NCBI RefSeq assembly: GCF_024623785.1
Contig: NZ_JANKBZ010000026.1
Span: 62,001-126,000, forward strand
DNA from: Archangium lipolyticum
GTDB taxonomy: Bacteria; Myxococcota; Myxococcia; Myxococcales; Myxococcaceae
DNA: 64,000 nt
Reading direction: 5' to 3'
A program made the position numbers and the translations under genes. The notes beneath the pieces are model-generated. The model ran no database searches and was not told the DNA's origin. It saw nothing but the letters and a program-made list of their open reading frames with translations. Shown one piece after another: positions 35,202 through 44,383 of this stretch; the stretch's first letter is position 1; every line of letters starts with the position of its first letter.

Positions 35202-36368
35202 CTGTACCCGACCTTCGCCCAGCCGCTCCGCTCCTCCTTCCGTCGTGCCCTTCGACTGTCGTCCGTGCTGCCCCTCGCGGCGGCATGCGCCCTCGTCATG
35301 ACCGGCTGTGAAGAGGAGCCCAAGCCCACCCCCGAGCCCGTCACCAAGGCGCTCGTGGTCGGCCACCGAGGCGCCAGCGCGCTGCGGCCCGAGCACACGC
35401 TGGAGGCCTACCGCAAGGCCGTCCAGGACGGCGCGGACATCATCGAGCCGGATCTCGTGTCCACGAAGGACGGCGTGCTCGTGGCCCGTCACGAGAACGA
35501 GATCTCCGGCACCACGAACGTGGAGCAGGTGGCGAAGTTCGCGGACCGCAAGAAGACGAAGATGATCGACGGCCAGCCGCTCACCGGCTGGTTCACCGAG
35601 GATTTCACGCTCGCCGAGCTCAAGGAGCTGCGTGCGCGTGAGCGCATCCCCGCCTCCCGCCCCGGCAACACGCAGTATGACGGTCAGTTCGAGGTCCCCA
35701 CGCTGGCCGAGGTGATCGCGCTGGCCAAGGAGCTGTCGGCCCAGACCGGCCGCACGATCCACCTCTATCCGGAGACCAAGCACCCGACGTACTTCCAGTC
35801 CATTGGTCTCGCGCTGGAGGATCGGCTGATCACCGAGCTGAAGAAGGACGAGTTCACCGCGAGCAAGGCCACCGTCTACATCCAGTCCTTCGAGGTCGCG
35901 AACCTGAAGGAGATCCGCGAGAAGATCGGCAACTCGCAGCCGAACTGGAAGCTGGTGCAGCTGATGGAGGAGGAGACGCGGAAGCCCTACGACTTCGTCA
36001 AGTCGGGCGACTCGCGCACCTACGCCGATCTCATGACGGAGGCGGGCATGAAGGAGATCGCCACCTATGCCAACGGCGTCGGGCCCTACAAGCTGAGCAT
36101 CATCAACGTGGACAGCTCGGGTGCGTTCCAGCAGCCGACGGCGCTCGTGCGCAACGCGCACGCGGCGGGCCTGGTGGTGTTCCCGTACACCTTCCGCCCG
36201 GAGAACGCCTTCCTGCCCACGCCGCTCAAGGTGGAGGGTCCGGCCAGCACGCATCATGCGGCCGGCTCCATCAAGGAGATCCAGGCGTATCTCGACGCCG
36301 GCATCGACGGCTTCTTCACCGACGATCCCGCGGTGGGCCGTCAGGCGGTGGATACGTACAAGCGCTGA
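35202..36368 (+). CDS. Glycerophosphodiester phosphodiesterase lipoprotein
   Basis: 388 residues if translation begins at the CTG at 35202, which has AAGGAG at ideal spacing and yields a full lipoprotein signal (basic n-region LRSSFRRALR, lipobox VMTGC, Cys36). The only conventional start, GTG at 35265, gives a 15-residue leader without positive charge or ribosome site. The GDPD barrel is clear: VVGHRGASALRPEHTLEAY (His55, Glu64), EPDLVSTKDGVLVARHENE (Glu82, Asp84, His97), HLYPETKHP, and GIDGFFTDDP near the end. It releases glycerol-3-phosphate from glycerophosphodiesters outside the cytoplasm, like periplasmic GlpQ. Confidence 0.88.
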   Translation: MYPTFAQPLRSSFRRALRLSSVLPLAAACALVMTGCEEEPKPTPEPVTKALVVGHRGASALRPEHTLEAYRKAVQDGADIIEPDLVSTKDGVLVARHENEISGTTNVEQVAKFADRKKTKMIDGQPLTGWFTEDFTLAELKELRARERIPASRPGNTQYDGQFEVPTLAEVIALAKELSAQTGRTIHLYPETKHPTYFQSIGLALEDRLITELKKDEFTASKATVYIQSFEVANLKEIREKIGNSQPNWKLVQLMEEETRKPYDFVKSGDSRTYADLMTEAGMKEIATYANGVGPYKLSIINVDSSGAFQQPTALVRNAHAAGLVVFPYTFRPENAFLPTPLKVEGPASTHHAAGSIKEIQAYLDAGIDGFFTDDPAVGRQAVDTYKR

Positions 36369-36445
36369 GCCACGAAGAGCGTGGTGGGCTCTCGCGCACT
36401 GCTCGCGTGGGAGCCCTCCCCCGTCCGGTCCGCGGCATCGGCCGG

Positions 36446-37045
36446 TCAGTAGCCCACGTAGGCCCCGCCCTCGTTGAGCGACTTGATGCCGGGCACGTTG
36501 GACACCGAGCCGTAGCGATCCACCGCGTACCGCACGGCCGCGATGATGTTGTCCACGGGGTTGCGGATGTCGTCGTGGCCCGGGAGCTTGTGCGCGTCGA
36601 ACGTCGGCTGGATGGTCTGCATCAGGCCGATGGACGGAGTGCCCTTCTTGGCGTTGTCGTCCCAGTTGTTCTGCGCGTTCGGGTCACCGCTGGACTCGTG
36701 GTGGATGATGGTGGCGATGTCCTTCGCGTTCATCTTGTCCGCCGGCACACCCGCCGCGCTCAGGGCCTGCGTGGCCTGCTTGATCCAGTCGCCCACCTGC
36801 CCCGGGGGCACATCGCCCACCGGCGCGCTGCCCTGGGTGCCCTTCGTCGACGAGGCGTTCTTGCTCCCGGTGGGCGACGGGATGAACTCGTCCTTGCTGC
36901 CCGGGATGTTGAGCTTCGCGCCCGCGTAGATGAGGTTGGCGTCCTTGATCTGAGAGTTCGCCTTCACCAACGAGTCGACGCTGGTGTTGTAGCGCTGCGC
37001 GATCTTGCTCAGCGTGTCTCCGGACTTGATGCTGTAGCTGCCCAT
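36446..37045 (-). CDS. LysM and SLT-domain transglycosylase-like protein
   Basis: 199 residues. A LysM domain covers residues 3-48 ([20 protein letters not shown] ... AGAKLNIPG). A Ser/Gly-rich linker covers 50-80. A lytic transglycosylase (SLT) domain covers 85-199, with candidate catalytic Glu117 in [10 protein letters not shown] and the [10 protein letters not shown] and [10 protein letters not shown] motifs. There is no signal peptide, so export would need another route (for instance a secretion system, lysis or phage-like delivery). It would bind and cut peptidoglycan. It stands alone. Confidence 0.88.
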   Translation of the reverse strand: MGSYSIKSGDTLSKIAQRYNTSVDSLVKANSQIKDANLIYAGAKLNIPGSKDEFIPSPTGSKNASSTKGTQGSAPVGDVPPGQVGDWIKQATQALSAAGVPADKMNAKDIATIIHHESSGDPNAQNNWDDNAKKGTPSIGLMQTIQPTFDAHKLPGHDDIRNPVDNIIAAVRYAVDRYGSVSNVPGIKSLNEGGAYVGY

Positions 37046-37228
37046 GGACGGTTCCCTCGAATGTAAGTGCCGTGCGCAGGGCTAGAGCAGAAGGTGTGCC
37101 AGGGCCGCCATCCACCCACCTGTGCCCAGAAGCCCTTGATTTCACTCATCCCGCCCCGGTCCCAGCCGCATCCTGATGACGGCCGTCACCACTTCGCGCC
37201 GGTTGCCCCTGGTGACTGCTGTCCCCCT

Positions 37229-37244
37229 GGTGACTGATGTCACC
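37229..37244. promoter_or_regulatory. GGTGAC-N4-GTCACC inverted repeat
   Basis: GGTGACTGATGTCACC is a perfect palindrome with 6-base arms. Another GGTGAC lies 18 bases to the left (37211) and a GTCACC at 37189, so three or four half-sites occur in about 60 bases. They are 140-200 bases upstream of the LysM-SLT start. A dimeric regulator site is a reasonable guess. Confidence 0.4.
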
Positions 37245-37265
37245 ACCCTTGGGAGGGTCGCCCGG

Positions 37266-37323
37266 GGGTTCAACCTGGGAGGCTCGATACCCTCACCCCG
37301 TCCCTCTCCCAGAGGGAGAGGGG
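37266..37323 (-). repeat. Palindromic intergenic repeat R7 (extended form)
   Basis: The palindrome is at 37302-37322. The whole 58 bases match R1 except for one inserted base and one change near GGAGGC. It begins 3 bases past the stop codon of the Omp85 gene, in the common orientation. Confidence 0.85.
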
Positions 37324-37326
37324 TGG

Positions 37327-40300
37327 TTAGAACGCGCCGATGCTGAAGTGGAACTGCACCGTGGGCTCGTTGAGCGTCTCGTCCGGATCCAGGTTCACGC
37401 CCACGTCGAAGGACAGTGGACCCACCGGCGTCTGGTAGCGCATCCCCGCCCCCGTCGAGTAGCGCAGGGAGAGGAATTCGTACTTCTTCCGGTCCAGCCA
37501 GAGATTGCCCGCCTCCAGGAAGAGGCCCACGTCGAACGAGGACACCACCGGAATCCGCAGCTCCCCCTTCGCCAGGGTGAACAGCTCGCCACCCTCGCTC
37601 GTGGGCGCCTGGCCCGCGAGGATCGTCAGCAGATCCGTGTTGCAGCCCGCCGGATGCATGAGCGAGCGGCAGTCCGCCACCTGCTGCCGCAACTCCGTGC
37701 GCCGGTCCTCCCCCAGGATTCCGTCCTCCCGGAAGCCTCGCAGGCTCGAGGAGCCACCCAGGAAGAAGCGCTTGGAGCCGATGACCTGCGCTTCGTCCTC
37801 CAGCGGGATGACCGTGCCACCCCGCACCGACAGCGCCAGCACCGCCCTCGATGTCAGCGGCGCGTACACGCTCACGTTCCCAGACACCTTCAGCCCGTTG
37901 ATGGGCAGGGGTGTCCGTGGCTCGCCCGTGATGGTGGTCGGCCGCGAGCTCAGGGCCCTCATCCACTCGGCGCTGGTGGACACCAGCAGGCCCTTGTGCG
38001 GATTGGCCGGATCGTCCCGCAGGTCCACCGCGGCCGACGAGCGCACCGAGTTCAAGATGAAGAAGCCATAGGGGAAGCGCAGCCGCTCCTGGTCCGCGCG
38101 GCTCGGCGCGGTGAGGGGCCGATCTCCCGCCTCCAGCAGGTTGCCCTCCAGCTCGTACTGCACCCCCAGGCTCAGCCAGCGCGTCACCGTCCAGTCCAGG
38201 CCCGTCACCGCCGCGGCTCGGGTGGACAGGTACGAGGGCCGGTGCACGCGCTCGCCGATCAGATCCACCCGCGCGCCCACCTCCAGGGGCCGCAGGCCGT
38301 AGAGCCGCGGCTGCACCGCCGACAGCACGGCGCGCCCACCGAAGTCACTCACCCAGTCGTAGGTACCGGGCGTCTGGCACTCCTCCGGCGCCGCCGCGCA
38401 CCGGGCTCGCTCCAGGCTGGCCTTGTCCGCCCCCTGCGCGCTCCACCCCGCGTAGTTGAGCTTCAACCGGGCCGACAGGTTGAGGCCGCGCTTGTCCACG
38501 TTGGGCCGCGCCAGGTCCAGCACCAGGCGAGGGCCTTCCGCCAGGAAGTACCCACCCGCGACCTCGCCCTCCCACCGTGGGCGCTCGCGCACCTCCACCA
38601 CCACGTCCTTGCTGGCCTCCGGCACGTCCGGCTTCTCCAGCCGCACCGTCACCTGCCGGAAGATGTTGAGGAGCGCGAGCCGGCGCTGGCTCTCGAAGAG
38701 CTTCTCCGGATCCAACACCTCGTCCTCCGCCAGGCGCACCGTGGCCCGCACCACTTCCTCGTGGGTGCGCTCCGCGCCGCGGATGAGGATGCGGCCCACC
38801 GTCACCCGGGGTCCCGGCTCCAGCTTGTAGACGATGTCCATGCCCTCGCCCGCGGGTCGCGGATCCGCGTCCACCCGGGCGAAGAGGTAGCCCTTGCGTC
38901 CCAGCTCCGTGGTGAGCGCCTGCCGCCCGCGCTCCACCTCATCCAGGTTCAGCGGCTCACCCCGCTTCACCGGCACCAGCTTCTGGCCGTCGAAGCCCTG
39001 GGGCCCACCCTCGATGCGCACCTCGGCCACGCGCCGCTGCGTGCCCTCGTCCACGTCGAACACGGCCACCGCCGTGCGCCGCTCCACGTTCACCCTCAGC
39101 CGGGTGAAGCTCACCCGCGCCGCCAGGAAGCCCCGCTCGCGGTACGCCTCCGTCATCGACTCCGCGGCGTCCCGCCAGGCCTCCTCGACGAAGACGGTGG
39201 CGGGATTGCTCACCCACTCGGGCGGCTTCGGGGAACGGCCGCGCAGCCCCGGTGGCCCCCGCTCCTCCGCCTGGAGCGGCGGCCCCTCGGGCTGGGGCGT
39301 GTTGGCGCGGATGCGCTCGGCGAGCATCTCGCGCAGCGTCTCGCTGGAGAGCACCTTGTTGCCCCGGAACCGCACCTGCCGCACGCGCAGCGGGTGGCCC
39401 TCCTCGATGTCGAAGGCGAGCACGGCCCGCTCCCCGTCCGGGCGGTGCACCTCGCGCGTCTCCACGTGCACGTCGTTGAAGCCCCGGTAGCGGTAGAAGG
39501 ACTCGAGCTGCCGCGCCAGCCGGGCCACCGTCGCCGCGTCCAGCGGCTCCGAGCCGTCATAGGCCAGCATGCGCTCCAGCACGGCGTCCTCGAAGCGGTG
39601 GTTGCCGTGGAAGTGGAAGCGGAAGCGGGGCCCGGCGGAGATGGGCACCAGCACCGTCGCCACCTCGCCCTCCTCCTGGAGCACGGGAGCTCCCACGTTG
39701 GCCCGCCAGTAACCCCGCTCGCGCAGCAGCGTCCGCAGCCGCTCCAGTCCGGACTTCAGGCCTCCGCTGTCCAGCACGCCGCCCACCCGCAGCCCCAGCG
39801 TGGAGAGCAGCTCGGACAGCGGCAACCCGGGGCTCCCCGTCACCGTGACGGAGGCCACCCGCGTGGGCGTCCCCTCGAACACGGTGAACACCAACGACAC
39901 GCCCCCGGGCACCGCCTCGCGCGTGAGCTGGATGCTCGCCTTGTTGTAGCCCTGGCCCTGGTACTCCTGCTCCAGGCCCTTCAGGGCCTCCCGCAGCGCA
40001 TCCTCGTCGAGCCGCCGGCCCTTCGCGATGCCATTCTCGCGCAGCACCGCCAGCAGCGCCTCGTCGCTCAGGACGACGTTGCCCTCCACCGCGAGTTGGA
40101 GGATGGGCTGCATGGGCGTGAGCTCGAACACCACACGCACCCCGCCGGGCACGTCCACCGTGCGCACCACGATGTCGGCGAAGCGCCCGCTGATCCACAG
40201 CCGCTCCACCGAGCGCCGCACGGCGCGGGGCGACAGCGCCTGCCCCTTGCGCACCGCCACCAGCTCGACGAGCCCCGCCGAGTCCACGCCCGCGGGCAGG

Positions 40301-40533
40301 TGCAGCTCCACCGAGTCCACGATGGGCGCGCGCGGCGGCTGAGGGACCTCGGGCCGCACCACGAGCCCCGGCGCCTCGGCGGCCTTCGCCGGCTCCACCC
40401 GCTTCTCCGGTGGCTGGGCCAGCGCCGCGCCCGCCAACAACAGGGCGAGCGCGAACGCTACTGGGACTCCCAGCTCAGTTTGAGCTCGATCCCAGGGTTG
40501 CCCAACGCGGTCTCGCTGTTCTCGTTGTCCCAC
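37327..40533 (-). CDS. Omp85-superfamily outer-membrane assembly protein (TamA/BamA-like) with about seven POTRA domains
   Basis: 1068 residues. The only workable start is a GTG at 40533, inside the tamB gene, giving a signal peptide with a long polar n-region (cleavage after ALAQ, about 40). Seven POTRA-like units follow, each of about 75-95 residues with a closing V-x-F-x-x-x-E/P-G: near 70-130, 131-210, 211-290, 291-370, 371-505, 506-585 and 586-665. A 16-strand barrel covers about 675-1068, ending in Phe as expected for outer-membrane barrels, with the SLRGFREDGILG segment of barrel proteins. With TamB next door it is the likely TamA-type partner; a BamA role is also possible. Confidence 0.88.
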   Translation of the reverse strand: MGQREQRDRVGQPWDRAQTELGVPVAFALALLLAGAALAQPPEKRVEPAKAAEAPGLVVRPEVPQPPRAPIVDSVELHLPAGVDSAGLVELVAVRKGQALSPRAVRRSVERLWISGRFADIVVRTVDVPGGVRVVFELTPMQPILQLAVEGNVVLSDEALLAVLRENGIAKGRRLDEDALREALKGLEQEYQGQGYNKASIQLTREAVPGGVSLVFTVFEGTPTRVASVTVTGSPGLPLSELLSTLGLRVGGVLDSGGLKSGLERLRTLLRERGYWRANVGAPVLQEEGEVATVLVPISAGPRFRFHFHGNHRFEDAVLERMLAYDGSEPLDAATVARLARQLESFYRYRGFNDVHVETREVHRPDGERAVLAFDIEEGHPLRVRQVRFRGNKVLSSETLREMLAERIRANTPQPEGPPLQAEERGPPGLRGRSPKPPEWVSNPATVFVEEAWRDAAESMTEAYRERGFLAARVSFTRLRVNVERRTAVAVFDVDEGTQRRVAEVRIEGGPQGFDGQKLVPVKRGEPLNLDEVERGRQALTTELGRKGYLFARVDADPRPAGEGMDIVYKLEPGPRVTVGRILIRGAERTHEEVVRATVRLAEDEVLDPEKLFESQRRLALLNIFRQVTVRLEKPDVPEASKDVVVEVRERPRWEGEVAGGYFLAEGPRLVLDLARPNVDKRGLNLSARLKLNYAGWSAQGADKASLERARCAAAPEECQTPGTYDWVSDFGGRAVLSAVQPRLYGLRPLEVGARVDLIGERVHRPSYLSTRAAAVTGLDWTVTRWLSLGVQYELEGNLLEAGDRPLTAPSRADQERLRFPYGFFILNSVRSSAAVDLRDDPANPHKGLLVSTSAEWMRALSSRPTTITGEPRTPLPINGLKVSGNVSVYAPLTSRAVLALSVRGGTVIPLEDEAQVIGSKRFFLGGSSSLRGFREDGILGEDRRTELRQQVADCRSLMHPAGCNTDLLTILAGQAPTSEGGELFTLAKGELRIPVVSSFDVGLFLEAGNLWLDRKKYEFLSLRYSTGAGMRYQTPVGPLSFDVGVNLDPDETLNEPTVQFHFSIGAF

Positions 40534-43500
40534 TGGCCCTGCAAGGAGAGGCGGTTGTCGAAATGGTACTCGGCACGCGCCCGAGTCCCGCGTCCGCTGA
40601 CGGGTTGCGTCAATCCAATCTTAAGCCGCTCCGTGAGGAACTTCGACTCCAACCGAGCGGTCGGCTCCGCCTGCTGTGTGGCGTCGTTGTAGGTGGTGGA
40701 GATCTGCAGGGACAGGTCCTTGAGGACCGGGTTGTTGGGGATGAAGCGTTGTACCTGCCGGTCCAACCCGGACATGTTGAAGAAGGCCTCGGCGGCCAGA
40801 CCGGCGCTGGCGGAGGCCGCGGTCTCCTTGTCCGTGCTCGTCAGACCCAGCGTGAGGAGCGACACCAGGTCACCCTCGGGCAGCGCCGGCTCCGAGGTGA
40901 GGAGCACCTGGGGAGCGGCCGGGCGGCCGAAGGCGTGCAGTTTCACCTGGTACTCGCGCACCTGGGCCTGGGCGCGCAGGTCGAAGACGGGGTCGATGCC
41001 GTAGCGGTCCTGGAATTCGATCTGCCCGCGGGTGACGGTGAACTGGTTGTTGCGGAAGAAGGCCTGGCTGCTCTCGGCGGTCTCCACCGTGCCGAGGACG
41101 CCCAGGCGCGCGTTGGTCCCGGTGACCCGCAGCGAGCCGATGAGCCGCGCGCGGGCCAGGTTGTTGTCCACGCGCACGTCGCCCAGGTGCACGCCGATGT
41201 CGAGGGTGAGGTACTCGCGGGGCTTCTCCGCGGGGGTGGGCAGCACGGTGCGCCGGGAGAGACGCTTGAGGATGTCATCCAGCTCCAGGCCCCGGCGGTA
41301 GCGCAGGTTGCGGATGTCCAGCGCGCCGCCCAGCCGCAGCGCGTCCGGGTGGCCGGTGAGCCACAGCTGCCCGGTGGTGTTGAAGGGCAGGTCTTCGTGG
41401 AAGCGCGTGGCCACGTCGGTGAGGGAGACATTCACCTGCACCTCCGCGGGCTGGAAGTCGTTCAGCGCCACCTGGCCGCCGACCTGCACCCGGCCATCGT
41501 TGAGCGTCCCCTGCAGCTCCTCCACGAGGATGCGCTGGGTGGTGAACTCCACCCGTCCGTTCAGCCCGCGAGCCGACACCGGCTGGTCCCTCAGGGACAG
41601 CTTCGCGTCCAGGAGGTGGAGCGTGCCCACGAGCGAGGGTTTGCGCGGGCTGCCATTGGCCACGGCGTTGAGCTCCAGGCGGCCACCGGTGCGTACCAGC
41701 ATGGGCGAGAGGGACTCGAGCAGACCCAGGTCCATGGAGCCGCGCAGGTAGAGCTGCATCTGTTCGAGGCCCACCCAGCCCTGCGCGGACAGCTCGGTCT
41801 CCGGACCCCGGAAGGTGAAGGAGGGCACGTCCAGCCGCCCCTTCGCGAAGCTCAGCGTGATGGGTCCGTCGTTGGCCCCGGAGAGCTGCCCGCGAGACAG
41901 GGTGAGCCGCTCCACCGTGGCGTCCATCTGGATGGCCTGCGCATCGAGCAGCGCGCCCTGGGCCTTCACCACGGCCTTGACCGAACCGGACAGCTCCTGG
42001 GTGAAGGCATTGGCGGGCAGCAGCGGGCGGATCTCCGGCAGCTCCAGCGTCACGGCGGCCTCGAAGGGATACGGCTCCTTCACGCGCATGAAGAGGATGC
42101 CGCTCGTGTCGCGCGAGGGCCGGCCCGCCACCTGCAAGTCACGCCCCGACAGAAGCGCCTCGAGGCCCATGTTGCCCAGGTCGCGGTTGGCGAACGTCAC
42201 CTTCGGGCCCCACACCCGGGCCCTCGTCACCGGCAGGTCCGTGTCGCCCGACACCGTGCCTTCCATCTCCAACAGGCCACTCACGCCCAGGCGCTCCGAG
42301 TCCGGGCCGACGAGCTCCGCCAGGGACAGGTTGTCGCCACCGAAGCGGTAGTCCAGCTTGCCCTTGTCGGGTCCGGAGAAGAAGAAGGAGCCATCCACCC
42401 AGGTGCGGCCCAGCCGGCCCTCCAGCACCGTGCGCTCCAGCACCATGGCCTTGCCATCGTCGAAGCGCAGCCGTGCCGAGCCGTCGCCCATGTGCCGCCC
42501 GTAGTAGGTGGTGTTCTTGAAGTCGAAGGCCACCAGCCCCTCGAACTGGTCGATGGGACTGTCGATCTCCACCCGCCCCGAGGCCTCGCCCACCAGCGGC
42601 CCCTGCATGACGGAGATGGTGGAGTGCAGACCGGCGATGATGTCGATCAGGTCCTCGGTGCGGCCCCTGGGCACCTCCACCTCGGCCCGCGCGTGCAGCG
42701 AGCGCCCGAAGGTGAGCGCCGCGTTGCCGAAGTACTGGGTGCGCCCCTTCTGCCCCGTGAGCGTGGGGAAGCCCAGCACCTTGTCCGCGTACGCCACCTT
42801 GCCCTGCACCACGCCCAGGTTGAAGCCCCAGAACTCGAAGTCGCGCAGCGACAGGCTCGCGCCGATCTTCACGTCCGTATACGGGCCCTCGATGGTGGTG
42901 CTCATCGAGCCGCGTCCCGCCCACTCGAGCTCCGCGATGTGGCCGAAGTCCGACAGGTCCACGTCGCCGCGAACGTCCGCCAGCAGGCCCCTTTGCACGT
43001 CGTAGAAGAGCGTCACCTCGCCACCGATGCGGGAGCGGCCCGAGTCGAGCTGCACATCGGAGAAGGAGACGCGGTCCCCCAGCAGCGACACGCGCGTCAT
43101 CACGTGGCCCCGCTCGAAGGTGAGCAGGGTGCGCCCGCTGGCCGGAGGCGCGTCGAAGGCGCGCGTGGCCAGCACGAAGCGGCCGGTGCGCAAGTCCACG
43201 TTGCCCGATAGGTTGAGCTTCGGCAGCAGCGTGCCGCTCAGGTGCGCCTTCGCGTTGGCGGGGAAGTCCACCCAGGAGCCCGTCAGCCCGGCCTTCTCCA
43301 GGATGAGGCCGAAGGACGCGTCGTGGGTCTCCAGGTCCACCTCCACCGGCAGCCCCGGCCCCAGCCCGATGGTGCCGGAGACACGCGCGTCCCCCGAGCC
43401 GATGGGCAGCGTGAGCTCCTCCACCGTCACCACGTCCCCGGCATACGCCAGCCGCGCCGTGAGGGAGCCCGGGGTGAAGTTCCCGTAGGCGAGCCCGCTG

Positions 43501-44378
43501 CCGGACAGCTCCAGCGACACGCTGGGCGCCGCCGGGCGGCCATTCACCGTCAGGCGCGACCAGAGGTGCCCGTTGGCGGATTTGGGCAACAACCCCGACT
43601 GCGACAGCGTCCGCAGCGGCAGGAACACCTGGGCGTCCATGGCGAGCACCGGATCGCACAGCTGCTCCACCCGGCCGGAGATGTTCACCGTCACGTCGTC
43701 CAGCGACACCTCCGCGCGGTCCACCTCCAGCAGCTCCTCGTCCACGTCCAGCCCGCCCGAGAGCGCCAGCCGCCCGAGGGCGAGCTCCTGTCCCGGTCCC
43801 AGCCGCACCAGGCCGCGCCGGGCCTCCACCTCGAACTCCTCCTCGCCCCAGCGCTCGCGCACGCTCACGTCCAGCTCGGACACCTCCACCTGCCGGCCAC
43901 CGGGCAGCAGCAGCCGCACCTCCGCGCCGGTGATGGCCAGCCGCGAGAGGATGAGCCGCCGCAGCGGTTGCAGCGGGCACACGCCCGGCTCGCCCGAGGG
44001 AGTCCTCGGACGGGACAGGTCCAGCGCGAGCCGCGGCCGGAGCACCCGCACCATGTCGATGGAGACCTTGCCGGAGATGGGATGGGGCAGACCGAGCTGC
44101 ACCTCGGCCGAGTCCGCGGCGAGCAGCGGCGTGTCCGAGCCCTTCTCGAAGACGGACAGCCCGCGGAGGATGACGCGCTGGCCGAGCGGATCCACCTCAC
44201 ACTGGCCGATGCCCACCTCGAGTCCGAGCAGCGCGGGGAGCTGGCGCCGGGCCTGGGTGCACAACCCGTCCCAGACGGTGCGCGTACGGAAGGCCATCAC
44301 CGTCCCCAGCACGAGGGCGAGGACGATGAGCCACAGCGGCGCCTTGCGCGCGCCCTGCTGCCTGTTCCGTGGAGCCAA
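40458..44378 (-). CDS. tamB: TamB-like translocation and assembly protein (DUF490)
   Basis: 1306 residues from a TTG at 44378, five bases after the stop of the ATPase gene; no ATG or GTG lies in a suitable place. One N-terminal helix (about 14-30, PLWLIVLALVLGTVMAF) anchors it to the inner membrane. The long middle (40-1050) is made of beta-rich repeats typical of AsmA/TamB lipid-transfer proteins. The C-terminal 250 residues carry the DUF490 signature (YGIDPVFDLRAQAQVREYQV, LTSEPALPEGDLVSLLTLGL, TARLESKFLTERLKIGLTQP). It is thought to form a groove bridging the membranes for lipid or protein transport. Its end overlaps the Omp85 start by 76 bases. Confidence 0.92.
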   Translation of the reverse strand: MAPRNRQQGARKAPLWLIVLALVLGTVMAFRTRTVWDGLCTQARRQLPALLGLEVGIGQCEVDPLGQRVILRGLSVFEKGSDTPLLAADSAEVQLGLPHPISGKVSIDMVRVLRPRLALDLSRPRTPSGEPGVCPLQPLRRLILSRLAITGAEVRLLLPGGRQVEVSELDVSVRERWGEEEFEVEARRGLVRLGPGQELALGRLALSGGLDVDEELLEVDRAEVSLDDVTVNISGRVEQLCDPVLAMDAQVFLPLRTLSQSGLLPKSANGHLWSRLTVNGRPAAPSVSLELSGSGLAYGNFTPGSLTARLAYAGDVVTVEELTLPIGSGDARVSGTIGLGPGLPVEVDLETHDASFGLILEKAGLTGSWVDFPANAKAHLSGTLLPKLNLSGNVDLRTGRFVLATRAFDAPPASGRTLLTFERGHVMTRVSLLGDRVSFSDVQLDSGRSRIGGEVTLFYDVQRGLLADVRGDVDLSDFGHIAELEWAGRGSMSTTIEGPYTDVKIGASLSLRDFEFWGFNLGVVQGKVAYADKVLGFPTLTGQKGRTQYFGNAALTFGRSLHARAEVEVPRGRTEDLIDIIAGLHSTISVMQGPLVGEASGRVEIDSPIDQFEGLVAFDFKNTTYYGRHMGDGSARLRFDDGKAMVLERTVLEGRLGRTWVDGSFFFSGPDKGKLDYRFGGDNLSLAELVGPDSERLGVSGLLEMEGTVSGDTDLPVTRARVWGPKVTFANRDLGNMGLEALLSGRDLQVAGRPSRDTSGILFMRVKEPYPFEAAVTLELPEIRPLLPANAFTQELSGSVKAVVKAQGALLDAQAIQMDATVERLTLSRGQLSGANDGPITLSFAKGRLDVPSFTFRGPETELSAQGWVGLEQMQLYLRGSMDLGLLESLSPMLVRTGGRLELNAVANGSPRKPSLVGTLHLLDAKLSLRDQPVSARGLNGRVEFTTQRILVEELQGTLNDGRVQVGGQVALNDFQPAEVQVNVSLTDVATRFHEDLPFNTTGQLWLTGHPDALRLGGALDIRNLRYRRGLELDDILKRLSRRTVLPTPAEKPREYLTLDIGVHLGDVRVDNNLARARLIGSLRVTGTNARLGVLGTVETAESSQAFFRNNQFTVTRGQIEFQDRYGIDPVFDLRAQAQVREYQVKLHAFGRPAAPQVLLTSEPALPEGDLVSLLTLGLTSTDKETAASASAGLAAEAFFNMSGLDRQVQRFIPNNPVLKDLSLQISTTYNDATQQAEPTARLESKFLTERLKIGLTQPVSGRGTRARAEYHFDNRLSLQGQWDNENSETALGNPGIELKLSWESQ

Positions 44379-44383
44379 AACCG

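Larger units (their letters stand above)
37046..37326. other. Intergenic region of 281 bases upstream of the LysM gene
   Basis: It holds repeat R7 at its right end and, at 37180-37244, several GGTGAC / GTCACC motifs listed separately. No convincing coding frame is seen. It is the promoter region of the LysM-SLT gene (start 37045) and the 3' flank of the Omp85 gene (stop 37327). Confidence 0.5.

Noticed and set aside
35265-36368. GTG at 35265 as start of the GDPD gene
   Set aside because: It has no ribosome site and cuts off the positively charged part of the lipoprotein signal; CTG at 35202 fits better.
37237-40692. A 1151-codon plus-strand open frame opposite the Omp85 gene
   Set aside because: The minus strand encodes clear POTRA and barrel sequence; the antisense product is His/Arg/Pro/Leu-rich noise.
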